NCBI RefSeq assembly: GCF_006716425.1
Contig: NZ_VFOZ01000001.1
Location: forward strand, 7,459,237 to 7,523,236
Source of the DNA: Actinoallomurus bryophytorum
GTDB taxonomy: Bacteria > Actinomycetota > Actinomycetes > Streptosporangiales > Streptosporangiaceae
DNA: 64,000 nt
Direction of reading: 5' to 3'
Shown piece after piece: positions 55,484 to 64,000 of the stretch (positions within the stretch are counted from its first letter, which is position 1; each line of letters begins with the position of its first letter). The position numbers and the translations under genes were made by a program. The notes beneath the pieces are model-generated. The model did no database searches, was not told the DNA's origin, and saw nothing but the letters and a program-made list of their open reading frames with translations.

Positions 55484-56892
55484 CTACGGCAGCCCACCCT
55501 GAGCTCGAAGGGCTCGGAAAATATAAGTTCGGCTGGGCCGATTCCGACGCGGCCGGCGCATCCGCACGTCGCGGGTTGTCCGATGAGGTCGTCCGCGACA
55601 TCTCGGCGAAGAAGAACGAGCCGGAATGGATGCTCGACCTTCGCCTGAAGGGCCTGCGCCTCTTCGGCAAGAAGCCGATGCCGACGTGGGGCGCCGACCT
55701 CACCGGGATCCACTTCGACAACATCAAGTACTTCGTCCGGTCGACGGAGAAGCAGGCCACGACCTGGGACGAGCTCCCGGCCGATATCAAGAACACCTAT
55801 GACAAGCTCGGCATCCCCGAGGCCGAAAAGCAGCGCCTGATCGCCGGCGTGGCGGCCCAGTACGAGTCCGAGGTCGTCTACCACCAGATCCGCGAGGACC
55901 TGGAGCAGCAGGGCGTCCTCTTCCTGGACACCGACACCGGCCTGCGCGAGCACCCGGAGATCTTCCAGGAGTACTTCGGATCGGTCATCCCGGTCGGCGA
56001 CAACAAGTTCGCCTCGCTCAACTCCGCGGTCTGGTCGGGTGGCTCGTTCATCTACGTGCCGCCGGGCGTCAACGTCGAGATCCCGCTGCAGGCCTACTTC
56101 CGGATCAACACCGAGAACATGGGCCAGTTCGAGCGGACGCTGATCATCGTCGACGAGGGTGCCTACGTGCACTACGTCGAGGGCTGCACCGCGCCGATCT
56201 ACAAGTCCGACTCGCTGCACTCCGCGGTCGTCGAGATCATCGTGAAGAAGGACGCCCGCTGCCGCTACACGACCATCCAGAACTGGTCGAACAACGTCTA
56301 CAACCTGGTGACCAAGCGCGCCGTCTGCTACGAGGGCGCCACGATGGAGTGGGTCGACGGCAACATCGGCTCCAAGGTCACCATGAAGTACCCCGCGATC
56401 TACCTCATGGGCGAGCACGCCAAGGGTGAGACGCTGTCCATCGCCTTCGCCGGCGAGGGCCAGCACCAGGACGCCGGCGCCAAGATGGTGCACGCGGCGC
56501 CCAACACCTCCTCGACGATCATCTCCAAGTCGGTGGCGCGCGGCGGCGGCCGTACGAGCTACCGCGGGCTGGTCCAGGTGCAGGAGGGCGCGGAGCACTC
56601 CAAGTCCACGGTCAAGTGCGACGCGCTGCTGGTCGACCAGATCAGCCGCTCCGACACCTATCCCTACGTCGACGTCCGCGAGGACGACGTCGAGATGGGT
56701 CACGAGGCGACCGTCTCCAAGGTCTCGGAGAACCAGCTGTTCTACCTCATGAGCCGCGGGCTCACCGAGGACGAGGCGATGGCGATGATCGTGCGCGGCT
56801 TCGTCGAGCCGATCGCCCGTGAGCTGCCGATGGAGTACGCCCTCGAGCTCAACCGCCTCATCGAGCTGCAGATGGAAGGAGCCGTCGGCTGA
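55480..56892 (+). CDS. sufB: Fe-S cluster assembly scaffold protein SufB
   Basis: The 470-residue protein is a right-handed beta-helix scaffold that builds clusters with SufC and SufD. It shows [40 protein letters not shown] with a conserved Cys, [20 protein letters not shown] and [11 protein letters not shown]. No intein is present, unlike in several mycobacterial SufB proteins. ATG at 55480 overlaps the sufR stop by four bases. Confidence 0.97.
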   Translation: MTTAAHPELEGLGKYKFGWADSDAAGASARRGLSDEVVRDISAKKNEPEWMLDLRLKGLRLFGKKPMPTWGADLTGIHFDNIKYFVRSTEKQATTWDELPADIKNTYDKLGIPEAEKQRLIAGVAAQYESEVVYHQIREDLEQQGVLFLDTDTGLREHPEIFQEYFGSVIPVGDNKFASLNSAVWSGGSFIYVPPGVNVEIPLQAYFRINTENMGQFERTLIIVDEGAYVHYVEGCTAPIYKSDSLHSAVVEIIVKKDARCRYTTIQNWSNNVYNLVTKRAVCYEGATMEWVDGNIGSKVTMKYPAIYLMGEHAKGETLSIAFAGEGQHQDAGAKMVHAAPNTSSTIISKSVARGGGRTSYRGLVQVQEGAEHSKSTVKCDALLVDQISRSDTYPYVDVREDDVEMGHEATVSKVSENQLFYLMSRGLTEDEAMAMIVRGFVEPIARELPMEYALELNRLIELQMEGAVG

Positions 56893-58034
56893 TGGCGGTA
56901 TCTACCACCACCCCCGGCGGCACTGTGTCCGAGCGCCCGAGCGGCACTCTTCACGAGCGTGCCTCCTACGACCTCGCCGACTTCCCGGTCCCGAACGGGC
57001 GCGAGGAGCAGTGGCGGTTCACCCCGCTGCGCCGCCTCCGTGACCTGCACAAGGGCGCGGAGGCCGACGGCAAGGTCGTCGTCGGGGTGGACGCCCCGCC
57101 GGAGGTGACCGTCGAGACCGTCGCCCGTACGGACGAGAGGGTCGGCAGGGCCTACACCCCTGTCGACCGGGTGAGCGCGCAGGCGTACAACTCCTTCGCC
57201 CAGGCGACCGTGATCACGGTGCCGAAGGAGGTCGTCGCCACCGCGCCGACCGTCGTGTCGCTGCGCGGCGAGGGCGGCGTGGCCTACGGCCACACGACCG
57301 TCATCCTCGAGCCGTACGCCCAGGCCACCGTGGTGCTCGACCACACCGGCACCGCGACCTACGCGGACAACGTCGAGTTCGTGGTGGGCGACGGAGCGTC
57401 CCTGTCCGTCTTCAGCCTGCAGAACTGGGCGCCGGACGCGGTGCACCTGTCGCACCAGCACGCCCTGCTCAGCCGTGACGCGAAGTACAAGAGCTTCACC
57501 GTCAGCCTCGGCGGCAGCGTCGTGCGCATCGCCCCGTCGGTGTCCTATGACGCGCCGGGCGGCGACGCCGAGATGTACGGGCTGTACTTCGTCGACGCCG
57601 GCCAGCACATCGAGCACCGGCTGCTCGTCGACCACACCCAGCCGAACTGCCGCAGCCGCGTGGACTACCGTGGCGCGCTGCAGGACGAGGGCGCGCACGC
57701 CGTCTGGATCGGCGATGTGATCATCCGGGTCGAGGCCGAGGGCACCGACACGTACGAGCTGAACCGCAACCTCGTGCTGACCGACGGCACCCGCGTCGAC
57801 TCGGTGCCCAACCTCGAGATCCTCACCGGCGAGGTCGCCGGTGCCGGGCACGCCTCGGCGTCCGGCCGGCTCGACGACCAGCACCTGTTCTACCTCCAGG
57901 CACGCGGCATCCCGTACGACCTGGCCCGGCGCATGGTCGTCCGCGGCTTCCTGGGCCAGCTCGTCGACAAGATCGACCTGCCCGAGCTGCAGGAGCAGGT
58001 GCGCGCGGCGATCGACAAGGAGCTCGACCGATGA
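56892..58034 (+). CDS. sufD: Fe-S cluster assembly protein SufD
   Basis: The 380-residue paralogue of SufB has FPVPNGREEQWRFTPLRRL at its start, the beta-helix core (VSLRGEGGVAYGHTTVILE), DAGQHIEHRLLVDHTQPNCRSR with the conserved His pair region and a C-terminal LFYLQARGIPYDLARRMVVR. It pairs with SufB and SufC2. ATG shares one base with the sufB stop. Its own stop overlaps the next gene (ATGA). Confidence 0.97.
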   Translation: MAVSTTTPGGTVSERPSGTLHERASYDLADFPVPNGREEQWRFTPLRRLRDLHKGAEADGKVVVGVDAPPEVTVETVARTDERVGRAYTPVDRVSAQAYNSFAQATVITVPKEVVATAPTVVSLRGEGGVAYGHTTVILEPYAQATVVLDHTGTATYADNVEFVVGDGASLSVFSLQNWAPDAVHLSHQHALLSRDAKYKSFTVSLGGSVVRIAPSVSYDAPGGDAEMYGLYFVDAGQHIEHRLLVDHTQPNCRSRVDYRGALQDEGAHAVWIGDVIIRVEAEGTDTYELNRNLVLTDGTRVDSVPNLEILTGEVAGAGHASASGRLDDQHLFYLQARGIPYDLARRMVVRGFLGQLVDKIDLPELQEQVRAAIDKELDR

Positions 58035-58345
58035 GTTTCGTCAAGGCCTGCGCGCTGGCCGACGTGCCCGAGGAGGGCGCGTTCGCGGTCGAGATCGAGG
58101 ACACGCCGGTCGCGGTCGCGCGTATCGGCGGGGAGGTCTTCGCGCTGCGCGACGTCTGCTCCCACGCCGAGGTCGCGCTCAGCGAGGGCGAGGTCTACGA
58201 CCACACGATCGAGTGCTGGCTGCACGGCTCGTGTTTCGACCTGCGTACCGGCAAGCCCACCAACCCGCCGGCCACACAGCCGGTTCCCACGTACCGAGTG
58301 AAGATCGAGGGCGACGACGTCTACGTGTCGCTCAAGGAGTCCTGA
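58031..58345 (+). CDS. Rieske-type [2Fe-2S] ferredoxin of the SUF operon
   Basis: The 104-residue soluble protein has the two Rieske ligand boxes CSHAEVALSEG (C-x-H) and CWLHGSCFDL (C-x2-H), the spacing of non-heme oxygenase ferredoxins. It is standard between sufD and sufC in actinobacteria and may deliver electrons for cluster assembly or be an early client; its role is not established. It overlaps sufD by four bases. Confidence 0.93.
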   Translation: MSFVKACALADVPEEGAFAVEIEDTPVAVARIGGEVFALRDVCSHAEVALSEGEVYDHTIECWLHGSCFDLRTGKPTNPPATQPVPTYRVKIEGDDVYVSLKES

Positions 58346-58349
58346 GAAA

Positions 58350-59102
58350 ATGGCCACGCTTGAGATTCGCGACCTGCATGTCTCCGTAGAGGACAAGGAG
58401 ATCCTGCGGGGGGTCGACCTGAACGTACGAGCGGGGGAGACCCATGCGCTCATGGGGCCGAACGGCTCCGGGAAGTCCACGCTCGCCTACGCCATCGCGG
58501 GTCACCCCAAGTACGACATCACCGGCGGCGAGGTGCTGCTCGACGGTGAGAGCGTGCTGGAGATGACCGTCGACGAGCGCGCACGGGCCGGGCTGTTCCT
58601 GGCGATGCAGTACCCCGTCGAGGTGCCCGGCGTGTCGGTGTCGAACTTCCTGCGCACCGCGGTCACCGCCGTACGCGGCGAGGCGCCGAAGCTGCGCGAC
58701 TTCGCCAAGGAGATGCGCGGCGCGATGGCCGATCTGCAGATCGACCCGGCGTTCGCCCAGCGCAACCTCAACGAGGGCTTCTCCGGCGGCGAGAAGAAGC
58801 GCCACGAGATCCTCCAGCTCGAGATGCTCAAGCCGAAGGTCGCGGTCCTCGACGAGACCGACTCCGGCCTCGACATCGACGCGCTCAAGGTTGTTTCCGA
58901 GGGCGTCAACCGGTTCCGCGAGGGTGGCGAGACGGGCGTCCTGCTGATCACGCACTACACGCGGATCCTGCGCTACGTGAAGCCCGACTACGTGCACGTC
59001 TTCTCCGCGGGACGCGTGGTCGAGGAGGGCGGCTCGGAGCTGGCCGACCTGCTCGAGAGCGAGGGCTACGAGAAGTTCACGAAGGCGGGCGCATCCGGGT
59101 GA
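58350..59102 (+). CDS. sufC: Fe-S cluster assembly ATPase SufC
   Basis: The 250-residue ABC-type ATPase powers the SufBC2D scaffold. It has Walker A LMGPNGSGKSTLAYAIAG, the VLFLAMQYP-type Q-loop segment (LFLAMQYPVEVPGVSV), signature FSGGEKKRHEILQ, Walker B VAVLDETDSGLDID and the switch His in LLITHYTRIL. No membrane partner exists, as expected. It starts 4 bp after the ferredoxin stop. Confidence 0.98.
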   Translation: MATLEIRDLHVSVEDKEILRGVDLNVRAGETHALMGPNGSGKSTLAYAIAGHPKYDITGGEVLLDGESVLEMTVDERARAGLFLAMQYPVEVPGVSVSNFLRTAVTAVRGEAPKLRDFAKEMRGAMADLQIDPAFAQRNLNEGFSGGEKKRHEILQLEMLKPKVAVLDETDSGLDIDALKVVSEGVNRFREGGETGVLLITHYTRILRYVKPDYVHVFSAGRVVEEGGSELADLLESEGYEKFTKAGASG

Positions 59103-60379
59103 GCATCGACGTCGGACAGATCCGCAAGGACTTCCCGATCCTGTCGCGCACGGTCCGTGAGGGCCGTCCGCTGGTCTACCTCGACAGCGCTAACACCTCG
59201 CAGAAGCCGCTGCAGGTGATCGACGCGATCGAGGAGTTCTACTCCCGGCACAACGCCAACATCCACCGGGCGACGCACCAGCTGGGCGAGGAGGCGACCG
59301 AGGCGTACGAAGGTGCGCGGATCAAGGTCGCCGGCTTCATCGGTGCGGCGGACGAGTCGGAGGTGGTCTTCACCAAGAACATCTCCGAGGGCATCAACCT
59401 CGTCGCGTACGCGCTGGGCAACGCCGCCACCTCCGGCCCCGAGGCCGAGCGGTTCCGCGTGGGTCCCGGTGACGAGATCGTCATCACGGAGATGGAACAC
59501 CACTCCAACATCGTGCCGTGGCAGCTGCTGGCCCAGCGCACCGGTGCGACGCTGCGCTGGTTCGGGGTGACCGACGACGGCCGCCTCGACCTGACGAACA
59601 TCGACGAGCTCCTCAACGAGCGCACGAAGATCGTCGCGCTGGCCCACCAGTCGAACGTCCTCGGCACCGTGAACCCCGTACGCGAGGTCATCGCCAAGGC
59701 GCACGCCGTCGGAGCGCTCGTCCTGATCGACGGCGCCCAGGCGGTGCCGCAGATGCCGGTGGACGTCCAGGAGCTGGGCGCCGACTTCTACGGGTTCACC
59801 GCGCACAAGCTGTGCGGCCCGACCGGCATCGGTGTCCTGTGGGGACGCCGCGAGCTGCTCGAGACGCTTCCGCCCTTCCTGGGCGGCGGCGAGATGATCG
59901 AGACCGTGGCGATGGAACGCTCTACGTTCGCGCCGCCGCCGCACAAGTTCGAGGCCGGCACGATGCCGATCGCCGAGGCGGCGGGGCTGTCGGCAGCGAT
60001 CGACTACCTGCACGGCATCGGCCTGGAGGAGATCCACGCGTACGAGCACGAGCTGCTCGTCTACGCGCTGGACCAGCTGCGGGAGGTCGAGGGCCTGCGG
60101 CTCCTCGGGCCGGCCGAGGCCGCCGACCGCGGCGGAGCGCTGTCGTTCACGCTGGACGGCCTGGACGGGCGGGAGATCCACCCGCACGACGTGAGCCAGG
60201 TCCTGGACGCGCACGGCGTGGCCGTACGCGCTGGTCACCACTGCGCGCGGCCGTTGCACCGCAGGTTCGGCATCACCGCGAGCACCCGTGCGTCGCTGTA
60301 CTTCTACAACACGCACGCGGAGGTCGACGCACTCGCCGAAGGACTGCGGCAGACACAGAAATTCTTCGGTGCGGCCTGA
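59099..60379 (+). CDS. sufS: Cysteine desulfurase SufS
   Basis: PLP enzyme of 426 residues taking sulfur from cysteine. VYLDSANTSQKPLQVIDAIEEFY opens the protein, the PLP lysine lies in DFYGFTAHKLCGPTGIGVLWG, and the active-site Cys is in RAGHHCARPLHRRFG near residue 381, the type II arrangement. GTG at 59099 overlaps the sufC stop. SufU, encoded next, is its usual sulfur acceptor in Gram-positive bacteria. Confidence 0.97.
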   Translation: MSIDVGQIRKDFPILSRTVREGRPLVYLDSANTSQKPLQVIDAIEEFYSRHNANIHRATHQLGEEATEAYEGARIKVAGFIGAADESEVVFTKNISEGINLVAYALGNAATSGPEAERFRVGPGDEIVITEMEHHSNIVPWQLLAQRTGATLRWFGVTDDGRLDLTNIDELLNERTKIVALAHQSNVLGTVNPVREVIAKAHAVGALVLIDGAQAVPQMPVDVQELGADFYGFTAHKLCGPTGIGVLWGRRELLETLPPFLGGGEMIETVAMERSTFAPPPHKFEAGTMPIAEAAGLSAAIDYLHGIGLEEIHAYEHELLVYALDQLREVEGLRLLGPAEAADRGGALSFTLDGLDGREIHPHDVSQVLDAHGVAVRAGHHCARPLHRRFGITASTRASLYFYNTHAEVDALAEGLRQTQKFFGAA

Positions 60380-60414
60380 CGTTGATCTAAGTCGGTCGCA
60401 GGGAAGGAAAGAGG

Positions 60415-60858
60415 ATGCAGCTCGAGTCGATGTACCAGGAGATCATCCTGGATCACTACCGGAACCCGCACCACAAGGGTCTCCGGGATCCTTATGACGC
60501 CGAGGTGCATCACGTCAATCCGACCTGCGGTGACGAGGTGACACTGCGCGTCCGCCTGGACGGGGACGACGTCGCGGACGTGTCCTATGACGCGATGGGC
60601 TGTTCGATCAGCCAGGCGAGCGCATCGGTGATGGCCGACCTGATCATCGGCAGACCGGTCAAAGAGGCCATGAACACCGGGGATGAGTTCCTCAAGCTGA
60701 TGCAGTCCCGTGGCCAGGTCGACCCCGACGAGGACATCCTGGAAGACGCCGTGGCGTTCACCGGAGTGTCCAAGTACCCCGCACGCATCAAGTGCGCCCT
60801 GCTCGCCTGGATGGCGTGGAAGGACGCGACCGCGAAAGCCATGGAGGCCCAGGCATGA
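60415..60858 (+). CDS. sufU: SUF sulfur-transfer protein SufU
   Basis: The 147-residue IscU-like protein has LYQEIILDHYRNPHH-type start (MYQEIILDHYRNPHHKGL), cysteines in VNPTCGDEVTL, YDAMGCSISQASASVM and RIKCALLAWMA, and the insertion between the last two that marks SufU. In Bacillus it is a zinc protein accepting persulfide from SufS. GGAAGG lies nine bases before the ATG. It ends in a four-base overlap with the next gene. Confidence 0.96.
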   Translation: MQLESMYQEIILDHYRNPHHKGLRDPYDAEVHHVNPTCGDEVTLRVRLDGDDVADVSYDAMGCSISQASASVMADLIIGRPVKEAMNTGDEFLKLMQSRGQVDPDEDILEDAVAFTGVSKYPARIKCALLAWMAWKDATAKAMEAQA

Positions 60859-61175
60859 GTGAAACGAAGGTCGCAGAGGACGAGGTCCTTGAGGCCATGC
60901 GCGACGTTGTCGACCCCGAGCTCGGCATCAATGTCGTGGACCTGGGGCTGGTGTACGGCGTCAACATCGGTGACGACAAGATCATCACGCTCGACATGAC
61001 CCTCACGAGCGCCGCCTGCCCGCTGACCGACGTCATCGAGGACCAGACGAACAGCGCTCTGGAGGGACTGGCCGAGAAGGTCACCATCAACTGGGTGTGG
61101 CTGCCGCCGTGGGGCCCGGACAAGATCACCGAGGACGGCCGCGAGCAGCTGCGCGCCCTCGGCTTCAACGTCTGA
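60855..61175 (+). CDS. sufT: MIP18-family metal-sulfur cluster assembly factor SufT
   Basis: The 106-residue protein belongs to the DUF59/MIP18 family: VLEAMRDVVDPELGINVVDL, then TLDMTLTSAACPLTDVIEDQ with the conserved Cys and the late VWLPPWGPDKITEDGREQLR. SufT helps mature client Fe-S proteins. It is the last gene of the SUF operon; its end overlaps by 11 bases the end of the convergent LuxR gene, and no terminator separates them. Confidence 0.95.
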   Translation: MSETKVAEDEVLEAMRDVVDPELGINVVDLGLVYGVNIGDDKIITLDMTLTSAACPLTDVIEDQTNSALEGLAEKVTINWVWLPPWGPDKITEDGREQLRALGFNV

Positions 61176-63468
61176 CAGCCGCCTGTTCCATCACCCAGAT
61201 GGCGATCTGGGTACGCGAGGTGAGGCCGAGCTTGGTCAGGATCTTCTCGACGTGGCTCTCCGCCGTCCGCCGCGTGACGGCGAGCCGCGTCGCGACCTGC
61301 CGGTTCGTCAGTCCCTCGGCGACGAGGGCGGCGACCTCCGTCTCGCGCGGCGTCAGCCGTACGACCGAGGCCGGTCGCGCCGCCGTGCCGGGAGCGTTCT
61401 GGTCCTCCTCCAGGGCGAACGCGATCGCCGCGGCGAAGTCCAGATCCCTCCCGGCGCGGAAGGCCGCCGCGTAGGCGCCGTCGCCGAGCTCCGCGCGCAG
61501 CCGCGCCTCCGACCGGTCGTGCAGGTCCGCGTACGGCCGGAAACCCGGCAGTTCCACGCCGATCGCCTGCCGGGCCGACTCCGCCGCGCCGAGCAGTCGC
61601 GCCGCCCGCCGGGGACCCCGGCCCTCGGTCGCCGTCGCCCAGCCCAGTGACTCCAGGTTCCACGCCGGTCCCCAGCGGTCGTCCAGGGAGTACTGGTGGC
61701 GCAGGCCCTCACGGAAGCACGCGATGGCGTGGCCGGCGTCGCCGGACCACCAGGCCTCGAATCCGACGGCCCACTTTCCCCACGAGACCGCCCATCCGGC
61801 TCTCGCCTCCTCGGCCCGCCGCAGGCAGTCCGCCGCGATCGCGCCCGCGCGCTCGTGACCGAGAAGCGTCGCGGCCATCGAGCAGAAGAGGACGGCCAGA
61901 AAGAGGTCGTTGCGGTCGCGGTCGGCGTCGAACCGCTCGATGGCCGTCTCCAGCGCCGCCATGGCGTCCTCCAGGTCGCCGCGGAAAAGCGATATCAGGC
62001 CCGTGTACTGGGCGACCAGGGCATCGGACGTGGCGTCGCCCCCCAGCCGCCGCGCCTCGGCCCGGCATTCGTCCAGCAGCGGCGGCCCGCCCGCCATGTC
62101 GCCCTGGAGCAGGGTGACGGCCGCGTTCACCGCGAGCGCCTCGACCCGGTCCGGGCCGGCCGGCGCTTCGCGGGTCAGCGCCAGCGCCCGGTCGAGCCAG
62201 TACCGGGCCTCGGTGTGGGCGCCGAGGAAGACCCAGTACTCATGCATCATCGCGGCGATCCGCATGCCCGCCCTGGCCTCGCCGGGCTCGCGGAGGCAAT
62301 GGTCCAGGGCCGTCCGGATGTTGGGCAGCTCCCGCCGCACGCCGGTGATCCACGCCTCCTGGTCGGGGCCGAACCAGCCGCGGTCGGCCTGTTCGACCAG
62401 CCGCTGGTAGTGGTCGCGGTGCCGCCCGCGCGGCACCGCTTCGCCCTCGCGCGCGGCCAGCCGTTCCCGCCCGTACTCGCGCAGGGTCTCCAGCATCCCG
62501 TAACGTCCGTGGGCGTCCCAGGTGACGATGGACTTGTCGGCCAGCCCGGCCAGGAGGTCCAGGACGTGCTCTGGTCGAATCGGGCCGCCGGCGCACACGT
62601 GTTCGGCCGCGGAGAGCTCGAACCCGCCGGAGAACACCGACAGCCGCTCCCACATGAGGCGCTCCGCCGGCGAGCAGAGCTCGAAGCTCCACTCGACCGT
62701 CGCGCGCAGCGTCCGGTGGCGGGGCAGCGCGGTCCGGTCCCCGTCCGTCAGGAACCGGTAGCGGTCGTCGAGCCGGTCGAGGATCTCGTCGAGTGACAGC
62801 GTACGGATCCGCACGGCGGCCAGCTCGATCGCGAGGGGGATGCCCTCCAGCCGGCGGCACAGCCGGGCCACCGCGGGGCCGTTCGCCGCGTCGACGGTGA
62901 AGCCGGGTACGGCCGCCCTGGCGCGCTCGGTGAAGAGCCGGACGGCCTCGACGCGGTTCAGCTCGCCCACCGCCCGGTCCTTTCTGCGGGTGGGCACGGT
63001 CAGCGGCGGGACCACGAGGACCGTCTCGCCGATGGCGGACAGGGGTTCGCGGCTCGTGGCCAGGACCCGCAGTCCGGGGGCCGCCGGAAGAAGCCGGCTC
63101 ACCAGCACCGCGCACGCGTCCAGCAGGTGCTCGCAGTTGTCGAGCACCAGCAGCAGCCGCTTGTCCCGCAGGTGCTCGGCCAGGGTCTCCGCCGACGGGC
63201 GCGCCGACTGGTCGCGTGACCCCAGTGCGGTGGAGACGGTCCGCGCGAGGAGCTCCTCGTCGTGCAGCGAGGCCAGCTCCACGAACCACGCCCCGTCGGC
63301 GAAGGCCCGCTGTACGTCGGCCGCGACGCGGAGTGCGAGCCGTGTCTTGCCGACACCGCCGACGCCCGTGAGCATGAGCAGGCGTGACTCCGCCAGAAGA
63401 CGCTTGGCCTCAGACACCTCCAGCCTGCGGCCGATGATCTCCATCGCCTCTGTGGGAAGGCCTCCCAT
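61165..63468 (-). CDS. Large ATPase-type regulator with LuxR C-terminal helix-turn-helix
   Basis: The 767-residue protein starts with an NB-ARC/AAA-like ATPase: Walker A LTGVGGVGKTRLALRVAADV near residue 34, Walker B LLLVLDNCEHLLDAC near 107 and ATSREPLSAIGE sensor block. A middle region of about 350 residues is TPR-like alpha-helical (RALALTREAPAGPDRVEAL, MAALETAIERFDADRD). The end is a GerE/LuxR helix-turn-helix (LTPRETEVAALVAEGLTNRQ, then VEKILTKLGLTSRTQIA). Such proteins are ATP-dependent activators of unknown targets in actinomycetes. ATG at 63468 (MGGLPTEAMEIIGRR) keeps the family N-terminus. Confidence 0.92.
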   Translation of the reverse strand: MGGLPTEAMEIIGRRLEVSEAKRLLAESRLLMLTGVGGVGKTRLALRVAADVQRAFADGAWFVELASLHDEELLARTVSTALGSRDQSARPSAETLAEHLRDKRLLLVLDNCEHLLDACAVLVSRLLPAAPGLRVLATSREPLSAIGETVLVVPPLTVPTRRKDRAVGELNRVEAVRLFTERARAAVPGFTVDAANGPAVARLCRRLEGIPLAIELAAVRIRTLSLDEILDRLDDRYRFLTDGDRTALPRHRTLRATVEWSFELCSPAERLMWERLSVFSGGFELSAAEHVCAGGPIRPEHVLDLLAGLADKSIVTWDAHGRYGMLETLREYGRERLAAREGEAVPRGRHRDHYQRLVEQADRGWFGPDQEAWITGVRRELPNIRTALDHCLREPGEARAGMRIAAMMHEYWVFLGAHTEARYWLDRALALTREAPAGPDRVEALAVNAAVTLLQGDMAGGPPLLDECRAEARRLGGDATSDALVAQYTGLISLFRGDLEDAMAALETAIERFDADRDRNDLFLAVLFCSMAATLLGHERAGAIAADCLRRAEEARAGWAVSWGKWAVGFEAWWSGDAGHAIACFREGLRHQYSLDDRWGPAWNLESLGWATATEGRGPRRAARLLGAAESARQAIGVELPGFRPYADLHDRSEARLRAELGDGAYAAAFRAGRDLDFAAAIAFALEEDQNAPGTAARPASVVRLTPRETEVAALVAEGLTNRQVATRLAVTRRTAESHVEKILTKLGLTSRTQIAIWVMEQAAVRR

Positions 63469-63652
63469 GGCCGCGACGCCCCCTGTCTCGACCCGACCTC
63501 GAACCCGTTACTCCCTCTCCCGCACGATAGCCCTGAGGACAGGACACGTGGTCAGGGCGGGGTACGGTGCGACATCCGCCTCCTCGGCGATGAGATGGAC
63601 GTCGGCCGGTGGGACCGGCGGGCGCAGGGGGCTGCCACCCGCCGGTCCACCT

Positions 63653-63698
63653 GTTCCTCGGAAGACTTCCGGGTGGCCGCCCTCGTCTTCCGAGGAAC
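63653..63698 (-). terminator. Terminator downstream of fdhD
   Basis: GTTCCTCGGAAGAC (63653-63666) and GTCTTCCGAGGAAC (63685-63698) are perfect 14-bp inverted arms around an 18-base loop, ending one base from the fdhD stop codon. Confidence 0.75.
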
Positions 63699-63699
63699 G

Positions 63700-64000
63700 C
63701 TAGGGGACGGCCGCGGCCGTGAGGCCCAGCCGTTCGGCTCCGGTGTAGACGTTCATCGAGGTGCCGCGGAGAAAGCCGATCAACGTGAGCCCGGTCTCGG
63801 CGGCGAGCTCGACCGCGAGCGAGGACGGCGCGGAGACCGCGGCCATCGCGGGGATGCCGGCCATCACCGCCTTCTGCGCGAGCTCGAACGACGCGCGCCC
63901 CGAGACGAGCAGCGTGGCGCCGGTGAGCGGAAGAAGGTCGCGCTGCAGGGCCCAGCCGACGATCTTGTCCACGGCGTTGTGGCGCCCGACGTCCTCGCGG
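63700..64000 (-). CDS. fdhD: Sulfurtransferase FdhD, C-terminal part (partial)
   Basis: The frame enters from the right edge and encodes about 99 residues. [38 protein letters not shown] and [20 protein letters not shown] match the C-terminal half of FdhD, which passes sulfur to the molybdenum cofactor of formate dehydrogenase. The N-terminal part with the catalytic cysteines lies outside the window. A strong hairpin follows the stop. Confidence 0.95.
   Translation of the reverse strand, partial: REDVGRHNAVDKIVGWALQRDLLPLTGATLLVSGRASFELAQKAVMAGIPAMAAVSAPSSLAVELAAETGLTLIGFLRGTSMNVYTGAERLGLTAAAVP

Overview
The window is very GC-rich DNA with strong third-position GC bias, many GTG starts, TANNNT-type -10 boxes and the gene set RbpA, WhiA, OpcA, Tat/lipobox Rieske protein and actinobacterial SufR-SUF. 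It is a chromosomal piece of a filamentous actinomycete. The order uvrA / uvrC-rapZ-yvcK-whiA / gap-pgk-tpiA-secG-rbpA / pgl-opcA-zwf-pgi-tal-tkt / ctaB / ctaA / suf is the order known from Streptomyces and relatives. Protein flavour and insertions suggest Streptosporangiales (Thermomonosporaceae-like), which is inference only. No rRNA, tRNA, IS element, integrase or CRISPR array was seen.

Layout. 1-10.7 kb: tail of an upstream gene, uvrA behind an SOS-like box, a Rieske lipoprotein, a decayed aldehyde-dehydrogenase fragment, a DinB-like gene, uvrC, then rapZ-yvcK-whiA. 10.7-17.8 kb: a 14-copy 15-bp minisatellite, a membrane protein, then gap-pgk-tpiA-secG behind twin DasR-type palindromes, rbpA, and glyA behind a ZTP riboswitch. 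17.9-22.4 kb: an accessory stretch (NUDIX, carboxymuconolactone decarboxylase, catalytically dead ClpP-like protein, FhuF-like protein, methyltransferase, formaldehyde-type dehydrogenase). 22.4-31 kb: minus-strand pentose-phosphate block tkt-tal-pgi-zwf-opcA-pgl. 31-37 kb: ctaB, a PrsW peptidase and a GH92 mannosidase broken by a frameshift near its end. 37-41 kb: a pyruvate/2-oxoacid dehydrogenase operon (E1 alpha, E1 beta, E2) divergent from a GntR/FCD regulator. 41-48.6 kb: PolX, ctaA, an EamA exporter, a membrane protein plus winged-helix regulator behind paired ACTTTG palindromes, and an ABC exporter. 48.6-54.7 kb: ornithine carbamoyltransferase behind an ARG box, then a 1554-codon polymorphic toxin on the opposite strand. 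54.7-61.2 kb: the complete SUF operon sufR-B-D-ferredoxin-C-S-U-T, with a SufR operator over the sufR start codon. 61.2-64 kb: a large LuxR/ATPase regulator and the 3' part of fdhD.

How it fits together. The window joins nucleotide excision repair, lower glycolysis, the oxidative and non-oxidative pentose phosphate pathway, heme A maturation for cytochrome oxidase (CtaB plus CtaA) and Fe-S cluster assembly. The most unusual item is the toxin gene: an N-terminal WXG100/CpnT-like region, a low-complexity linker, an FHA domain, about five copies of a roughly 55-residue helical module and a C-terminal domain with the three motifs of pierisin/scabin-type ADP-ribosyltransferases, with no adjacent candidate immunity gene.
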